Counted from the stretch's first letter, positions 38,210-50,797 are shown. The stretch: DNA of 64,000 nt from Acephala macrosclerotiorum (GCA_014904845.1 MU119290.1:62001-126000); one strand, 5' to 3'. Program-made: numbers and translations. Notes: generated by a model not told the origin, from the letters alone.

Positions 38210-38213
38210 TTTT
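38210..38213 (+). terminator. Pol III oligo-T terminator of tRNA-Ser(AGA)
   Basis: TTTT four nucleotides after the discriminator base. Confidence 0.7.
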
Positions 38214-38446
38214 GCAAATTTTTGCATCCAGCTTTTGTTTTGGGTTCCAAAGCCAAAGACTTTTGGACATTCTCAACTTTTCGGTGCCGAAGACAGTGCC
38301 GGCAAGATAGGCGAGCTGTTCGGCTAAACTCCACTCCTCCCTCACTTCATTCCACAAAGAGACTGGCGTTGAGTTCTCCATGGTGGTGAGACCTGGTCTT
38401 TTACTTTTCTGCTTCACCCGGAGGTAAGGAATGGTCCGTATAGATT

Positions 38447-38456
38447 TAAATAAGCA
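38447..38456 (+). promoter_or_regulatory. TATA-like upstream element of the interrupted tRNA-Ser(GCU)
   Basis: TAAATAAGCA, identical to the motif before the intact tRNA-Ser, ends 29 nt before the 6-nt 5' exon GGCACT. Its spacing fits transcription starting before that exon and not at the A-box exon. Confidence 0.5.
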
Positions 38457-38490
38457 CTTCTACACTAACAACAACGAATCAAAAGGCACT

Positions 38491-38541
38491 GTAAGTTGGA
38501 TCAATTCGTCATTTACACAGCCAATTCTAACATTCTTAAAG
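38491..38541 (+). other. Spliceosomal-type intron in the tRNA-Ser(GCU) acceptor stem
   Basis: 51 nt, donor GTAAGT, branch-like CTAAC at 38527-38531 (10 nt before the end), terminal AAG. It falls between acceptor positions 6 and 7. Size and signals match the protein-gene introns in this window. Confidence 0.75.
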
Positions 38542-38572
38542 TTGGCGGAGTGGTTAACGCGATGGCCTGCTA

Positions 38573-38592
38573 TGAGTTTACTCAAGCTGTTC
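38573..38592 (+). other. Canonical-position tRNA intron in the anticodon loop
   Basis: 20 nt, inserted one base 3' of the anticodon. It contains a TGAG/CTCA hairpin and an AGC that can pair with the GCU anticodon, as in ordinary nuclear pre-tRNA introns. Confidence 0.8.
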
Positions 38593-38612
38593 AGCCATTT
38601 CCTTCGGGAGCG

Positions 38613-38661
38613 GTAAGCACTCTATACTCTCGAGATTTGAATCAGAACTGATAATATGTAG
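38613..38661 (+). other. Spliceosomal-type intron at the variable-arm/T-stem boundary of tRNA-Ser(GCU)
   Basis: 49 nt, donor GTAAGC, branch-like CTGAT at 38648-38652 (9 nt before the end), terminal TAG. It separates the first base of the T stem from the rest. Confidence 0.75.
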
Positions 38662-38693
38662 TGTGTTCGAATCACACAGGTGTCGGAAACTTC

Positions 38694-38699
38694 TTTTTT
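38694..38699 (+). terminator. Pol III oligo-T terminator of tRNA-Ser(GCU)
   Basis: TTTTTT eight nucleotides after the discriminator, in the same TTCTTTT...TGC context as in the first tRNA gene. Confidence 0.7.
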
Positions 38700-39049
38700 G
38701 CTTAAATTCAGTTTTTTGGTCAACTCTCTCTTTTTCTTTGCCCCTCTCTAGCTCGCTTCGGTTCCGCATTCCTAGCTGCAGCTTTACCCGCTATCCTTTC
38801 CTATTTTGCAGCTTGACGCGTTGTTGACACGGAACACTCCATCGATCAAACTCTACGCATGGAAAGTCAGCACCTTGGAGGAACCCCCTCCCATAGACTG
38901 TCAACATTCTGTCTCCACAATTTCGTATCATCCTGACAATGTTGAGTACCACTGCACCCAAGAGAAACAACCTGGCAAGTTGTCGCGTTGATCACCCCGC
39001 CAACTTTTTATACAGTGTTTGTCTGGAGTTGCATTGGGGTTGCTTTAAT
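38700..39049. other. Short intergenic stretch
   Basis: Lies between the tRNA terminator and the Sam37 stop codon. Nothing coding is seen. Confidence 0.5.
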
Positions 39050-40529
39050 CTAAGAGACTGTCTCTACAGCTCTCACACCATCCTTCTCCACCTCAATGTC
39101 TACCTCTGCTATTGGCGCACCGTGGCTGTAGTTCCTCTCCGTCATCCTCTCCATCTGCGCCTGAGCATCCATCTGATTCGCTAGAAAAGACAAAGCCTCA
39201 CCCGCTTCTCCAAAGCTTTCCAACCCTTGACTCTTCTCCTCTGGTTCTTCGTGCCCAGGGAATGAGATCAAGCCTTGCTGAAACAGATATCCCCCTAAAA
39301 CTCCCAACCCCGCAATTAAACCTCCAATAGCATACAAGTATCCCCAATGCGAATCCTGCGTCCCTTCATCGGGTGTTTTTCCTCCATGCTGCCTCATCCT
39401 CGTATTCCTCCTTAGTTGTCCAAGAACTGGTATCGAATCTGCCATGCTAGACACGAAGGCACTGCCCACTGCCGCCGTATTTCTATTCTCTGGCGCTTTC
39501 CACGGAAGGTGCCCTCTCCCTCTCAACTTCCGTAATCGTACATCCAGCTCCGACTCTCCAAGCTTTGTCAAGAACGCATCGTTCAAACTGACATTCTTGC
39601 TGAAGACTGTATCCCTCATTCCTTCTGTCCATGTACATAATCCAGGGAACTTCGTCCGCATCATCTTCGATAGCCATGCTTGAGGTAGCTCTGGGATCAG
39701 CATTAAGGACAAATATCCCAACGCCAAACAATCTAGACTCGAGAACTGAGTATTAGAAACAAAGAATTGTTTCTTGTCTTTCAATCTCTGTAATGGCTCC
39801 AGAAAATCTGTAGTTAAAGCATCCAGTCTGATACTAGCACTAGCCTCTGGCGACGCAGCAAGCAGACTTGACACCGTATTCTTCGGCCTCCTCAAACTAT
39901 CCGGTATAATCGATTGTTCATGCGACGGCTTCCCATCTTCCGCATCAATATCCAAACTTGAAAGACCAAGATGTTCCGTCCTCTGCTTCGCAGCAGCTCG
40001 TATCGCAGGCGGGGTAAGGTAAGGGAGGGGAAAAGACTGGATCGTATTATACAACGGTCGCGTTACCTCGCTGTAATTCTGCGAAGAAACGTAAAGCGAT
40101 AAATCGAGGAGGGGTTGGCCATGCGATTCCACGAAAGAGGAGAACCTGTTCTACATCAGCCACCTATTCATCTAGTGCCAACACAACATACGCTATACAA
40201 TCCGCACCTTCTTGTTCTGGTAATCCGGCGTCGAGAACCCATTCCCCAGCTGACATTTGTGCGATGTAGTGGAATATATTGCGGAAGCCACCAATCCATA
40301 TCTCGCCATTTCGAAGTGCGGGGAGCTCATCTATTCTAGGTCAGTGAGGGCAAGATAAGCTGAATGCAGTCGGACGCGTACTAGTTGGACTGAGTGCTGG
40401 ATCACTGCTTGCTATCAGCTGCCACTTCCCACGAGGAACAGCTTGCTGCAGATACGCAATTGCAGCTAAGCAATGCGCGTCCAGAGATGGCAGACCAAAG
40501 GTTGGTCCCCAAACATGCAATTCGAGCAT
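39050..40529 (-). CDS. Mitochondrial outer-membrane SAM complex subunit Sam37/metaxin-like
   Basis: Three exons: 40529-40382, 40330-40192 and 40145-39050. Introns of 51 and 46 nt have GTACGC and GTATGT donors; the product is 460 residues. The start MLELHVWGPTFGLPSLDAHCLAAIAYL is the typical N-terminal thioredoxin-like (Tom37) domain of metaxins. It is followed by LRNGEIWIGGFRNIFHYI, the ADCIAFSSFVESHGQPLLDLSLYVS block and a GST-C-like half (DCLALGYLSLMLIPELP). A predicted transmembrane anchor lies at about residues 364-385 (YLYAIGGLIAGLGVLGGYLF). In fungi Sam37 helps to release beta-barrel proteins from the SAM complex and couples it to TOM. The acceptor of exon 2 was taken at GAATAG and not at the CTAG just before it, because only that choice avoids a stop. 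Confidence 0.92.
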
Positions 40530-43500
40530 GGTGTTGAAAAGGAGGTGGAAATTGGCTCGTAATAGCGACAATCAAAACAAGCTTTCAGAGTGTCTGACGC
40601 TACACCGGATATTCGTATCGTATTCCAGTGTTTCATGCAATAGGTACAGGCGACATGTTCTACGGCATTGCAGGCCGCGTGCTGTTGTGAAGCGTTGCAT
40701 CACACAAATTACTCTGCCAAGCAAAACCCAAAACGCCAATCTCAGCCTCGTCTTCACGTGATCTCATTTCCACCTCGCACCTTTTTCTGGCGAGGCTTCC
40801 GTTCTCTTCAGCTGGTCTTGTTCATCCCCGCACCCAAAACGCGGCCCTCCCGCGCTTAGCCGTGCCGTCTCCTCGTGGCATCATGTTGACCGCTGCATTC
40901 ATCCAAGCAATCATTTACTGTTTCCGTTTTGTCGGGAACACAAACCCACCAGTTACCGCCGTGCCCGCTCCTCCTGATACTTGAGATGGGGTGGATACAA
41001 AAGGGGCCAAGTTGAGTAGTCGAGTCGCGACAAGCGCAGTTTTCATCAAGCCGCACACAGTTCCATGTATGCTGGCTTCGTATCGCGGAGCTGTTGGGAC
41101 GTACAGGATGCACGACATTATCGTGAAGCATTCAGGCACAATCTGCAGTTACTGGAAACCAGTCCTAAGACACCCATTCAGCTATTCCTGCTCCGCTTTC
41201 TCTTATCAATAATCAGCAGAACTAAGCCCTAAAAGCACGTTTCCGAAAATATTGATGAGAGCAAAGTTCCTGTTATCCGGCTTACTATTACCAGTCTTCC
41301 CCATTCTTCAGACTTTCTTCTCATTCTTGCTTACTACCATTCCTGCATCCGTGGTGGTTGCAGATGACAACCCACCTCCTGACGATCCTATCTGATCACT
41401 AACTCGTTAATCGAAACTCAGGGCACGCAGGTATCATGACTGCATCCATCATATCCATTCACGCATCATGCCATGTCCTGCTTATCTTCACGGGGCGGGT
41501 AGCGAGAGGGGAAACGATCATCCAGGGGTCTTGGTCTTACATTTTTCGTATTATTTCGGATTCTTGGTCTTACAGAAAGATTTGCGGAGCGTCCGACATC
41601 CATCATGTCTGATGAAGAAACTGAACCGAGAATCGATGCGCTCGTCCATTTCCAATATTTCTTTTTGCGGCATCCGATCCCCGCTCTCATCTGAATTTGA
41701 ATTATTCAGCTGAAACCCTTGTGAGTGAGACAGATCGGGTCTGGATCACCCGTCTCGTTAAACCATTGAATCTTGAATTAGAAGTTGATCTGAAAGCCAC
41801 AAAATTATAACGCCTCGACTATGCATCCGGAGACGGCTCGATAGGGGATTCATAGACGACGGGGATTTCTCGGGAGAGAGGTTACCGAGATACTTCCAAA
41901 TATTCTTTATATGCATAGTGGTATTGTATCAGTAACTCCATACCGCATTTAGCAATCCCATACTTATAAATCGCATGACTTGATCCCAATCTCAAGAGCA
42001 TGGGGGAAGAAAGATCATACCATCTCTTTCTCAACTCTGGCATGAACCGAGCAGGGGGGCATTGTAAAACGCAACCTCCCCTTCTCAAGATCTTACTCCC
42101 GTAGAAGTTCCAAAATCTGGTAGGGTTATATTGCGAGCAAGTTATCAAACCTCACCTATAAACGAGGAATGTTACGCGGATGACTGCAACTTCAAACGCT
42201 GACGCTGACGCCGGGAGATGTGATGGCCGATCAGCTGAGCGCTTCCAGAAACAGTGGCAGTGACGTCCTTATCACAATTGCGAGGATGTTTGAGTATCCA
42301 TGTCAATATGGCGCTTACAGATGTAGGATTGTGGATGTTGGATCAAAGAGGGGTAGGCTTAATGACTATCGGTCAGGGAAAAGAATGGGCGCAGGTGATT
42401 CTATCTTGGGAGTAAGTTGGGTGTGTATATTGAGATAGGATCAATTGAGCGGTGGAAATCTAATTGGGGAACTAGGAAATATAAGGAATGTTTATCACGG
42501 GCTAAAGTTCCTAATGTGAAGTGCGGGGTGGATTGCGCGTGCACGCGAATTCACAAGTGTGTGAAAGTGGGTGTAGGAAGAATTATATTAATTTGTTTTC
42601 TGAGCCTCTTGCCAAGGCTTCTTGAGACATCAATAATTATTGTAGTATTGGTAAAAATGTCATGAGACGTATGTATGCAAAAATGCATTCCAAAGCAGAT
42701 CACTTCCTGTCATGAGGAAGAACTGATACATAAAAATCCGTTGCAGATATCCCAATCTTATCTCCGTCCCATGAAAGAAATGCCCGGGAATGAAGTATCC
42801 TCCCAATGTAAATGCATATCCATATCTATGCCCCTTCCCAATGAGGATTGTCCCGGTCCCGGTCCCAGTCCCTGATCTTCCCTATATGCAGCCCAAGAAA
42901 ATGTGGAAAATGCCGATGGTGCTATAAAGGGACCAAGGATGTTGAAATCGACGGGATATGTTGTTGTGAAACGATAAGCGCCGTATCCTAAGGTATGATG
43001 TACAGATGAAATACCAGAAGCCCAAAGCAAGTCGTATCGAATTCGATTAGAGCAAGTATGCCTGCAGTCGAGCCTGCTCGGACCGCGATGCCGCTAAGAG
43101 CAAGAAACCCCGGGCGAGAAACTCGGTCGAGAAGGCTGAAGGATGCGGTAGTTAGAGTTAGGTAGATAGCTGCCATTGCTGTGCCGCATGCGAGAAACCA
43201 ACATCGAGGTGTCCCGCAGGTGATTCGAAGACTAGGCTGAGTCTGGAAGTGAGATCATGTGGCAGGAATGGTGGTGTCCAATAGTGCTGCCAAATGCAAG
43301 ATTTAGGCATTTACCAACGCTGGAGTTCGCATCAGGTGGAATATGCATATCAGCCCAAGGCTGCTGCGGATGTTTCCTTGGGGGCCAAGATAGTTGATTA
43401 GGCGTCTCGTAATCGGTGAGATCATAGGAGTAAGGCAGGGTAGAGTATTGCTTGGAAACCATCGTGGTGTTTTGCTTGTTGCCTTGAGATCGCATGTTGA

Positions 43501-46500
43501 GTGCCAATTGGTGAAAGGTCGTTGCCTGACTGTTGGACAGGAAAGTCCAAATCGCAAGATATAGATACCGGGCTGAGTTGAGTTGCTTCGAAAAGGCTAG
43601 AGGTAGTTGAGGTAGAGAGTGAGGCTCTACTTTGGGAGGGGAGGAAGAGGACGGCTTGGTGGTGGGCCGGGGCAAGGAGGAAGTTGAGAAGGACGATGGG
43701 CAGGCATGTTGATGGTGTGTTATAGGTAAACTGAGAGCTCGAGGATGCGTTGAGGAGTTTTCCTGCTTGGAAGCTCAGGAAGACGATGAGGTTATATAAG
43801 TGATGAAGACGGTGGTATGTTGAGTGGTTGCTTGTTTCCTGATATATATGTTTCTTCGAAGTTCAGGAGTAGAGACGACACGAGTTGAAACTTTGATGTA
43901 GGTTGAAGATGATCTGATTCTTTCTTCCAGAGCCGTTCCCCTTGGGGGTCTGGGAGCTTTATGTATTCCAGGCGGTCATCTGGGGAAATTTGCCCATTAC
44001 TCACCATGTTCGGATCGGCACCAGCGTGCTCACGACTAGGTTTGAGTTGTGCTCACCGGCCTACGCAAGAACGCCCAAAATGAAACACGATAGCGTGGGA
44101 GGCCTGTAATGCAGCGTGTGCAGTTAGTGTTTTGGCGCCGAAATAAGGGACGACCAGGTGTTTAGCACGGATGGGCTTGTGGCTCCACGGCGCCAACGAC
44201 AGCAGGGCACAGGCCTGACGGTTAAGGAGACCAAGGACAGGGCCACCACCGACCAGTACCCGAATTGGCATGGCATGGAACAAGTTCAGGGAGAGAACAG
44301 GGAGGTTACGCTCGGCGCAGGCTAGAGACAAGGGCTGCAGTGCTAACGATACAGTGGAGTCAGCTCGCGATCCCAGCTCTTTGGAAGTCAGCTGGCAGAA
44401 TCGCGCTGGAAGCAGTTTAGTCCTGGCAGAAAATGTCAGGCTGAACATTATTGCTCCTTGATGCCCTGAACAATATTTCGTTTCCAAGGCACTCGCTGGT
44501 CGCCGGTATTAATAGACACTAGTGGCTCTATTGCCAGCCTTATCGAAATATACCTCCAGCATTGCAGAATAGATGTATTACAATCTTGATTCTCACGCTG
44601 ACCGCCGTGTATGACGGCAGCTCCTCGTGTGAGACGACATCATATGATGCATCGTTTCTGGATTTGACGATGCCAACTGTACGGCCCCGAGGTGGGGGTG
44701 CAACATCTAGTTGTGGTTGAATTAGTGAGTGAGCTACCGGTACTCGTTTGATATAAAACTCGTGAAGCCAAGAAAGGAAATGCCGAGGCGCCCGCAGGAC
44801 CGAAGACACAACACCAAGAAGATACGGAGTTGACAATTTCGAAGCCATGCCGGCTGATGCCACCCACCATTAGGTGATACTCGAATGTTTTCGTTTGTTC
44901 CTGGCCTCGCCTGGCCTAGACCATCTTGGACCTGTGTAACGTGTTATAACGTGAATCTTACCGTAACCGTGCCCGTAAATGCGAATACCTTCGTACGTGG
45001 CCTTGACATTAGCGGGATTGAATAAATAACTCTGCATAGGAGGCTTCTACCCCGAGGACATCGGGCGTGCGGGCGTCTGCATGCCATCCACAGCGACCAG
45101 GCAGCCGTTCCCAGCACAGTCTGATGTTACATTGTACAACACATTTCATGTCATAACGGACCCGAAACTACGCGAATATGGAGTTGCGAGAAGAGACAGA
45201 TGCCTTCCGGGCCTTTGGGAATAGAGCTGGATCAGGAGGTGGTCTGAGCAAACTTCCGGATATCTCGACCAAGTCTTCAAGTTCCCAAGAGTCTAAAGGA
45301 GGGCAGTAGTGTCGCAAAGGAATAAGCACGTACTTTCTCCAATCGAATCACGAATGCCATGGCATGGCATACGTCACAAGACCGATCGAATTGACTTTCT
45401 CAGCCATGCATCCACACCACCATGAACCAGTCCACCGGTGAAGCCGGACCTCCTCCGCAACTCGCGGATTTTCGAGATACTTCGCATTGCTTTTGAGCAG
45501 CGATCCGATACATGAGATCTCGCAGGATTCAAAAGCAACGTGAGGCGCTCGTTACTCTCAGAAGTCGGTGGGTTTCTCATCTTATCTGAGCATGACCATG
45601 TCGCAAAGATCTGGTCAAATGAAGCCTGATGATACAAGGCTGAGGCTCATCTGACGCTCTGCGGGAATGCATTGGGCCCCTGCATCTGTTCATCACGCCC
45701 CTGGCCTCACATCATCTCTGCTTCACCATGTCTCCATGCTTCATCTCATCTCTCATACACGACTCCACAGATAGAAGCATCATGTTCTTTCAGGCCTTTG
45801 TACCGAGCAGATCATCATGCCTTCATTTTTTCGTTTTTCAACACTTTGTTCCTGAGTCCGTCGTGACGATCTCCGATCCACCTTCCCGTCCCTCTAAGAT
45901 GCATGGAAATCTTGTCATTGGGTGGTCAGCACACCCCCTTTGAGGAAAGAAACAACGACGTCGACGGATATTCGGAGCCAGAAACATTCCTTATTTTCTT
46001 GTTTATTCGGTCCGTCAATCCATCTGCATGCAGCCTCATTGAGATCTAGAGCAATAGGGCGTGCATGCTCGTAAAAGACTTTCTTCTGCCCCGATGGTGC
46101 ATACCGGCAACCATCCCAAGAGCCATGATGCCATTTGATTCACACATGCCAATTATCAATGGAATTCCATCGATCCGGTACCCCAACGTCTCCTGACACC
46201 CGACGATGCCGAATAGGGTTCACCGCCTGCACTGGAGGGCAACTTTTCGCGTTGTCGAATCGATGTAGTAGCATGGCAATTTGTCGAGACAAGAGCCAGA
46301 GCTATGAATTACGAAATCCTTGAAGACTTCCATAGAAGATGTCCAACTGCGTCACCAAGATCGTGAAAGTCTCAGGACACTATCCGCTAGAATGGCACTT
46401 CGCCAACAATTCTTTGGGTCGGGACTTGTCCAGGGGAAGATATCGATCAGCTGGTCCCAGGGCGGTGAACAGGTGCGATAGCGCTGACCACCAAACGGTA

Positions 46501-49500
46501 AACGGTCGACGGTGCGCAGGCCTAGAAATGCCGTCACAAGGCTAGTGAAAGTATATCCACCAGAGCCCAAGTTGGGACTCCCAGCAGCCTTGTCGAGCCA
46601 ACTATCGGGAAATACATTGAAAACAAGATGAAGGTATGCGCTTCTTCCCTTCAAAGCCTTGAGATCTAGAATCAGTGTTATAGTTTTTTCAGTGTAAGAT
46701 ATTGAACGATGGTTTCGGATTCCCTACAGAGGTAGCCCTCTCCAGACCAGTGACGCCGGCCAGTATGAATAGAGTTGAGCAATGGTCAACGGCTTCAGCA
46801 GTCGCTGTGTAAACTCTGCAGTACACGGCCGTCAACGTTACTTCGCGGCAATGCATGCTGTACTAATCATTGGTGCATAGGGTTACGGGTAGAATGCAAA
46901 CTTCATCGTTGTTTCAAAGCATCCGTTCGTTCGTACTTCGCACTCTAGCGAACGACACCGTCGGAGAATTTCAGTCCGAGCTCTCAACCATCGTCAACCT
47001 CAACCTCAACTACGAACCCCATCCCGCGCCATAACCACCTCGTGTCTCCGAATAGAAGCAGACCAACTTCAATCTCGTCTATCAGCCTCGAGTATCGAAT
47101 ACAACCCCGAGGCCTGTCACCGCCCGCGATGGAGCTGGCCCCTGACCACAATCTCAGCCCTGAAATCCTGCATCCCCAAAATTCAGAAACGAGGATCGTG
47201 ATGCAGGGGATGCCATGCGTCGTCTCATCTTCTGGAAGCAATTTCGAAGCATCTGCCCCAGCCAGCCCATCTCGCTTCTGCACCTGCATACGCACGCACA
47301 CATCAAAAGTGCAGAAATAAATCTGTGACTCCACATCAAATCAAATCTCTATCTCTATCTCAGGGGCCCCCTTTCTTCCCTTTCTTGCTGCGACGTTGTT
47401 CAAATGAAGCGAAATGCACAAGTACCTAAGGGGTAGAGATCTGTCCTCACGATGTGGCGAGGATCAAATGATCAAATTTGCAATGCGACGCTCAAACCAG
47501 CGCAAAACAGAGGAACATCGGACGAAGGATCTGAAACGCGTTTCAGGACAGTGAGAGCGGTGCGTGATCTGATCTGATCGTTGACGTCACGAGGTCCTGT
47601 CGCAGAGCCCAACAGCTCATGCCATTATTGTTTTTCTCCTTTTCTGGAATGAGTACAGTATCAAGATTCAAGACCACGAAGACGCCTCGCAAGACGAGAG
47701 ACATTGTGAGATTTGAATGTCTCAGCTTATTTCACAGGACAGCGGATTGGCGTCACCGTTACATTTGCACCTCCTCGGGGCTTCTCTCCCTTTGTCTCTA
47801 TTAACTCAATGTAACAATCCTCATCTACCGATGCGGCACCATCCCCTCTCACCTCGGAAACTTTGAATGGACATCTCTCCGATCATCCCGCCTCCGAAAT
47901 CGTGAGTTCATTTCCCGACTTCACCACAAACTCTATGCACGTTATACCTTCACGAAACTCTCTTTTGCCACAATTCGTCTCGTCCAATCACTCTCTCTGG
48001 GGGCATAAACGACAAACTCTTTCTCAAAAGACAAACGATCACAGACCTTCGCACCTCAGCACTCGAATAGTCGACCTGCGGATGCGTGCAACACACACAT
48101 AAACTTTCGCCTCTCGTACATAGACTTCATACCAATCACACATTTGGGCTTCATTATTCAAACTCCAGCCAGGGTTTGATCTTCGACTGCCAGAACTTTG
48201 CACAGATCCAGACCTCGTTCTCTTGCTCGGCGCGCTCATTGCCTTTCGGCCATCCTTTCCCTTCTCGTCTTTAAGCGCCTACTCTTCGGTCCGGAACTCG
48301 AACTTTGAACTTTGCTCTCCCCCATCACCACTCTACCCGAGTCCGAAAACTCTCACAAACTCTCAACTACAGTACCAAAGTCCGAAAGTTTAATACATCT
48401 TCAGTCTGCCATCGAACCTTGCACAAGAACGGACAAGAACCCAAAGCAGCAGAACATCAACTAAAACAAGAAGAGAAGCCAGAACTTAAATACAATGTTC
48501 CGTGTTATAGCTCGAATTCTCGAACAACGAACTTTGATCCTCGCACCCAACTGTCGTTTTCATCCAAGACTACGACTTAATCCAAAGTTTCCCAAACGAA
48601 AAAACCCAACTCCAAGAGACCACACTTGAAAAGGAAGTTTATTGATTGAAAATTTCTCAACATCATGAAATATGACACCGACCATCGTCACATCCGTCCA
48701 CCCCAACCCATCGTCCCCTTCCAGAAAAGAAAAGAAGAAGAAAAAAGACAAAGCTTCCTCGTCTCTCAAAACCCCGATACCAAAGTGGATATCCTGTCCA
48801 CCGCGCGAAATTCGACCCTAGCCATCGTGAAAAGTGACAGTCGTTCTCGTCCACCACTCTCCACATTCGACCCCTTCAGACTCGCCTAAGGCCACGTGGC
48901 GCAAGGATAATTTTGAATCATCGCCACCGGCTCTTGGCCTTGCCCCTGACTAATACAGGGACCAGGGGCTCCTCAACTCCGAGGGATTTTGGTTTGGTCT
49001 TTTCCGAGGGCGGTGAGGGAAGAGTATCAGGAGGCGAGGATCAGATGACGTAATCTTCGACACCAATACAAGAAATTTTCTCCTTAACATCGTGAGAATT
49101 TCCCACGAAGGGTAGGAGAAACCGGACAAAAGACCTTTCTTGGATGGGATGTAAGGGAGGGCCACTTATGATCATCAGACCGGTGTTCTTCAGATCGAGA
49201 ATCGTGGAACACCCGAAGAAGGAACGGAAAACGGAGGGCGGTGAATTCATTTTCTTATCAAACAACAGCGGAGAATTACTCACACTCTTCAAATCTCCAA
49301 CTACTAACCAATTTGGCCAGGAAATTTTTTGATGATACGGGTCTTAGTGTTGTGCGACCTCGGCATTTCCCCTTAAACCTTTCTGCCTTCTCGCTTATAA
49401 GGAGTGAGTGATTTGGGTTCACGATAATTAGCGGATTATGACTGAATTTCGGAGATTTTGAATCAAGAGATTGATATCAACGGAAATTTTCTGAGCCATC

Positions 49501-50797
49501 AGGGAAATTTGTTGTTTGAAGAAAATAGAAAATTTTCTTATGTGTGACAACAACCTCCGCCCCTATTCTCAGCACTTGTCGGTCAGAAACACAATCGAGC
49601 CTCAAAATGGATGGTGATCAGGGTAAACAGACACATCTCACCTCACCTCATGAGGGCATCCAAAACCAAAACACATTTCCTTCCCACCAAGGCTTCTTCA
49701 ACCCTGGGAAGGCGGTGAGAGGGATGTTTGCTGCAAGACATCGGAGTTATGCATACGCGGACCAGGCTCACCGTTTTGGAGATTTGTATTTCGCGCTTCT
49801 ATGCATCGTGAAAGCGGGAGCAGCAAGGCTGATGACATGAGGTCAGCGTACCTCGCATAGCATGTTGCAGGACTCAGCCTCCCTAATAGGAATCAGGCTT
49901 CATAAAAAGGTCACTATTGCATGTTCATGACACCAAAAATAAGAAGAATCGGGTGTATACTCTCCGTTTGGATACGCGCTCAAGACCGAGAATAGGGTTT
50001 GATCACGATGTGAATTGCATGGTATCCCAGTTTGCGGGATAAGAGTTGAAGCAAGAAGAATCTATTCGGGTGAAAAAGTCTTGATGTTGGGGCAAGGTCA
50101 GGACGAATGACCCCGTTTGTCGACTTTCCCTTTCCCTCACCAACTCGGCAGACTCGGACTCTTCAAACGTAGTTTTGACTTTCCAATAGAACACAAAGTG
50201 AGCGGCTGCACTGCTGAAAGAGGCATGTCCTTTCGCACATCTGATTGCGTGAAGCGCCCCGCTTTGACATCGAGGGAGTTTCACGAGACGCTGAGCCGCC
50301 TCATCGCTTCCCTTGGTGATCACTCACCACCGACACCGATACACGACGAGCAGTGCGGAGAGAACGTCCAAGAAGAGACATGCTTCCAAATCATGATATC
50401 GTGCCTTTACGGGTAGGCGACTCGGCAACCTATTTGCGGGTACGAGTTTAGTTCGGTGTGGGGGAGAGTTTGTTTGAGCAACATTCGAAACAGCAACCCC
50501 CGCTATTGATCATCTGTCAAAGACGCAGATGAACGGGAAGACCGAGAAAGGGGCAACATCACGCGTGATGCAATGCTTGTCCGTCGCAAGATGTAGATTG
50601 AGTGATCGTCGAGCCATAAAACAAGCTGACCTGAGATGGCTATTTTGGACCATGCCATGGCGAATTGATGGTGGGATGCTGATGGCCCCTCGACGCGTGT
50701 TCCCCGCCTTTGCTATCACCTCATACTGGCCATGCTCAGCCATGGCACGTCTCAGGCGGAAGGCGCCGCGGCAAATCTTCCGCGTCGCGAATGTCAT
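40530..50797. other. Ten-kilobase region without convincing genes
   Basis: No gene could be supported. Weak candidates are minus-strand fragments at 42758-43557 (hydrophobic stretches, but frames do not join by good splice sites), a 102-residue minus frame starting at 44848, and a 46-residue signal-peptide-like frame at 41255-41395 (+). The segment 47.8-48.7 kb is C/T-rich, like a fungal 5' leader, but only short frames follow. No terminal inverted repeats were noticed. Confidence 0.35.

Larger units (their letters stand above)
38485..38685 (+). tRNA. tRNA-Ser (anticodon GCU) interrupted by three introns, two of spliceosomal type
   Basis: Exon pieces are 38485-38490, 38542-38572, 38593-38612 and 38662-38685. 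Joined, they total 81 nt, exactly the length of the neighbouring tRNA-Ser, and fold perfectly. The acceptor GGCACTT pairs with AGGTGTC (two wobbles). The anticodon stem is ATGGC/GCCAT with loop CTGCTAA, the variable arm is TTCCTTCGGGAG, the T stem GTGTG/CACAC surrounds TTCGAAT, and the discriminator is G. The A box (TGGCGGAGTGG) and the B-box core (GTTCGAATC) are uninterrupted. The 5' six nucleotides of the acceptor and the first T-stem base pair correctly only if the 51-nt and 49-nt insertions are removed. A T6 terminator follows. The gene could be live with unusual processing, or a recently interrupted copy. The unbroken pairing in all helices argues for function. Confidence 0.82.

Noticed and set aside
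42758..43557. Minus-strand hydrophobic reading frames that might form a membrane protein gene
   Set aside because: Several joins were tried; none gives canonical splice sites with a continuous frame, and no family is recognised.
44540..44848. 102-residue minus-strand open frame starting MASKLSTPYLLGVV
   Set aside because: No recognisable domain, intron or conserved context; cannot be told from chance.
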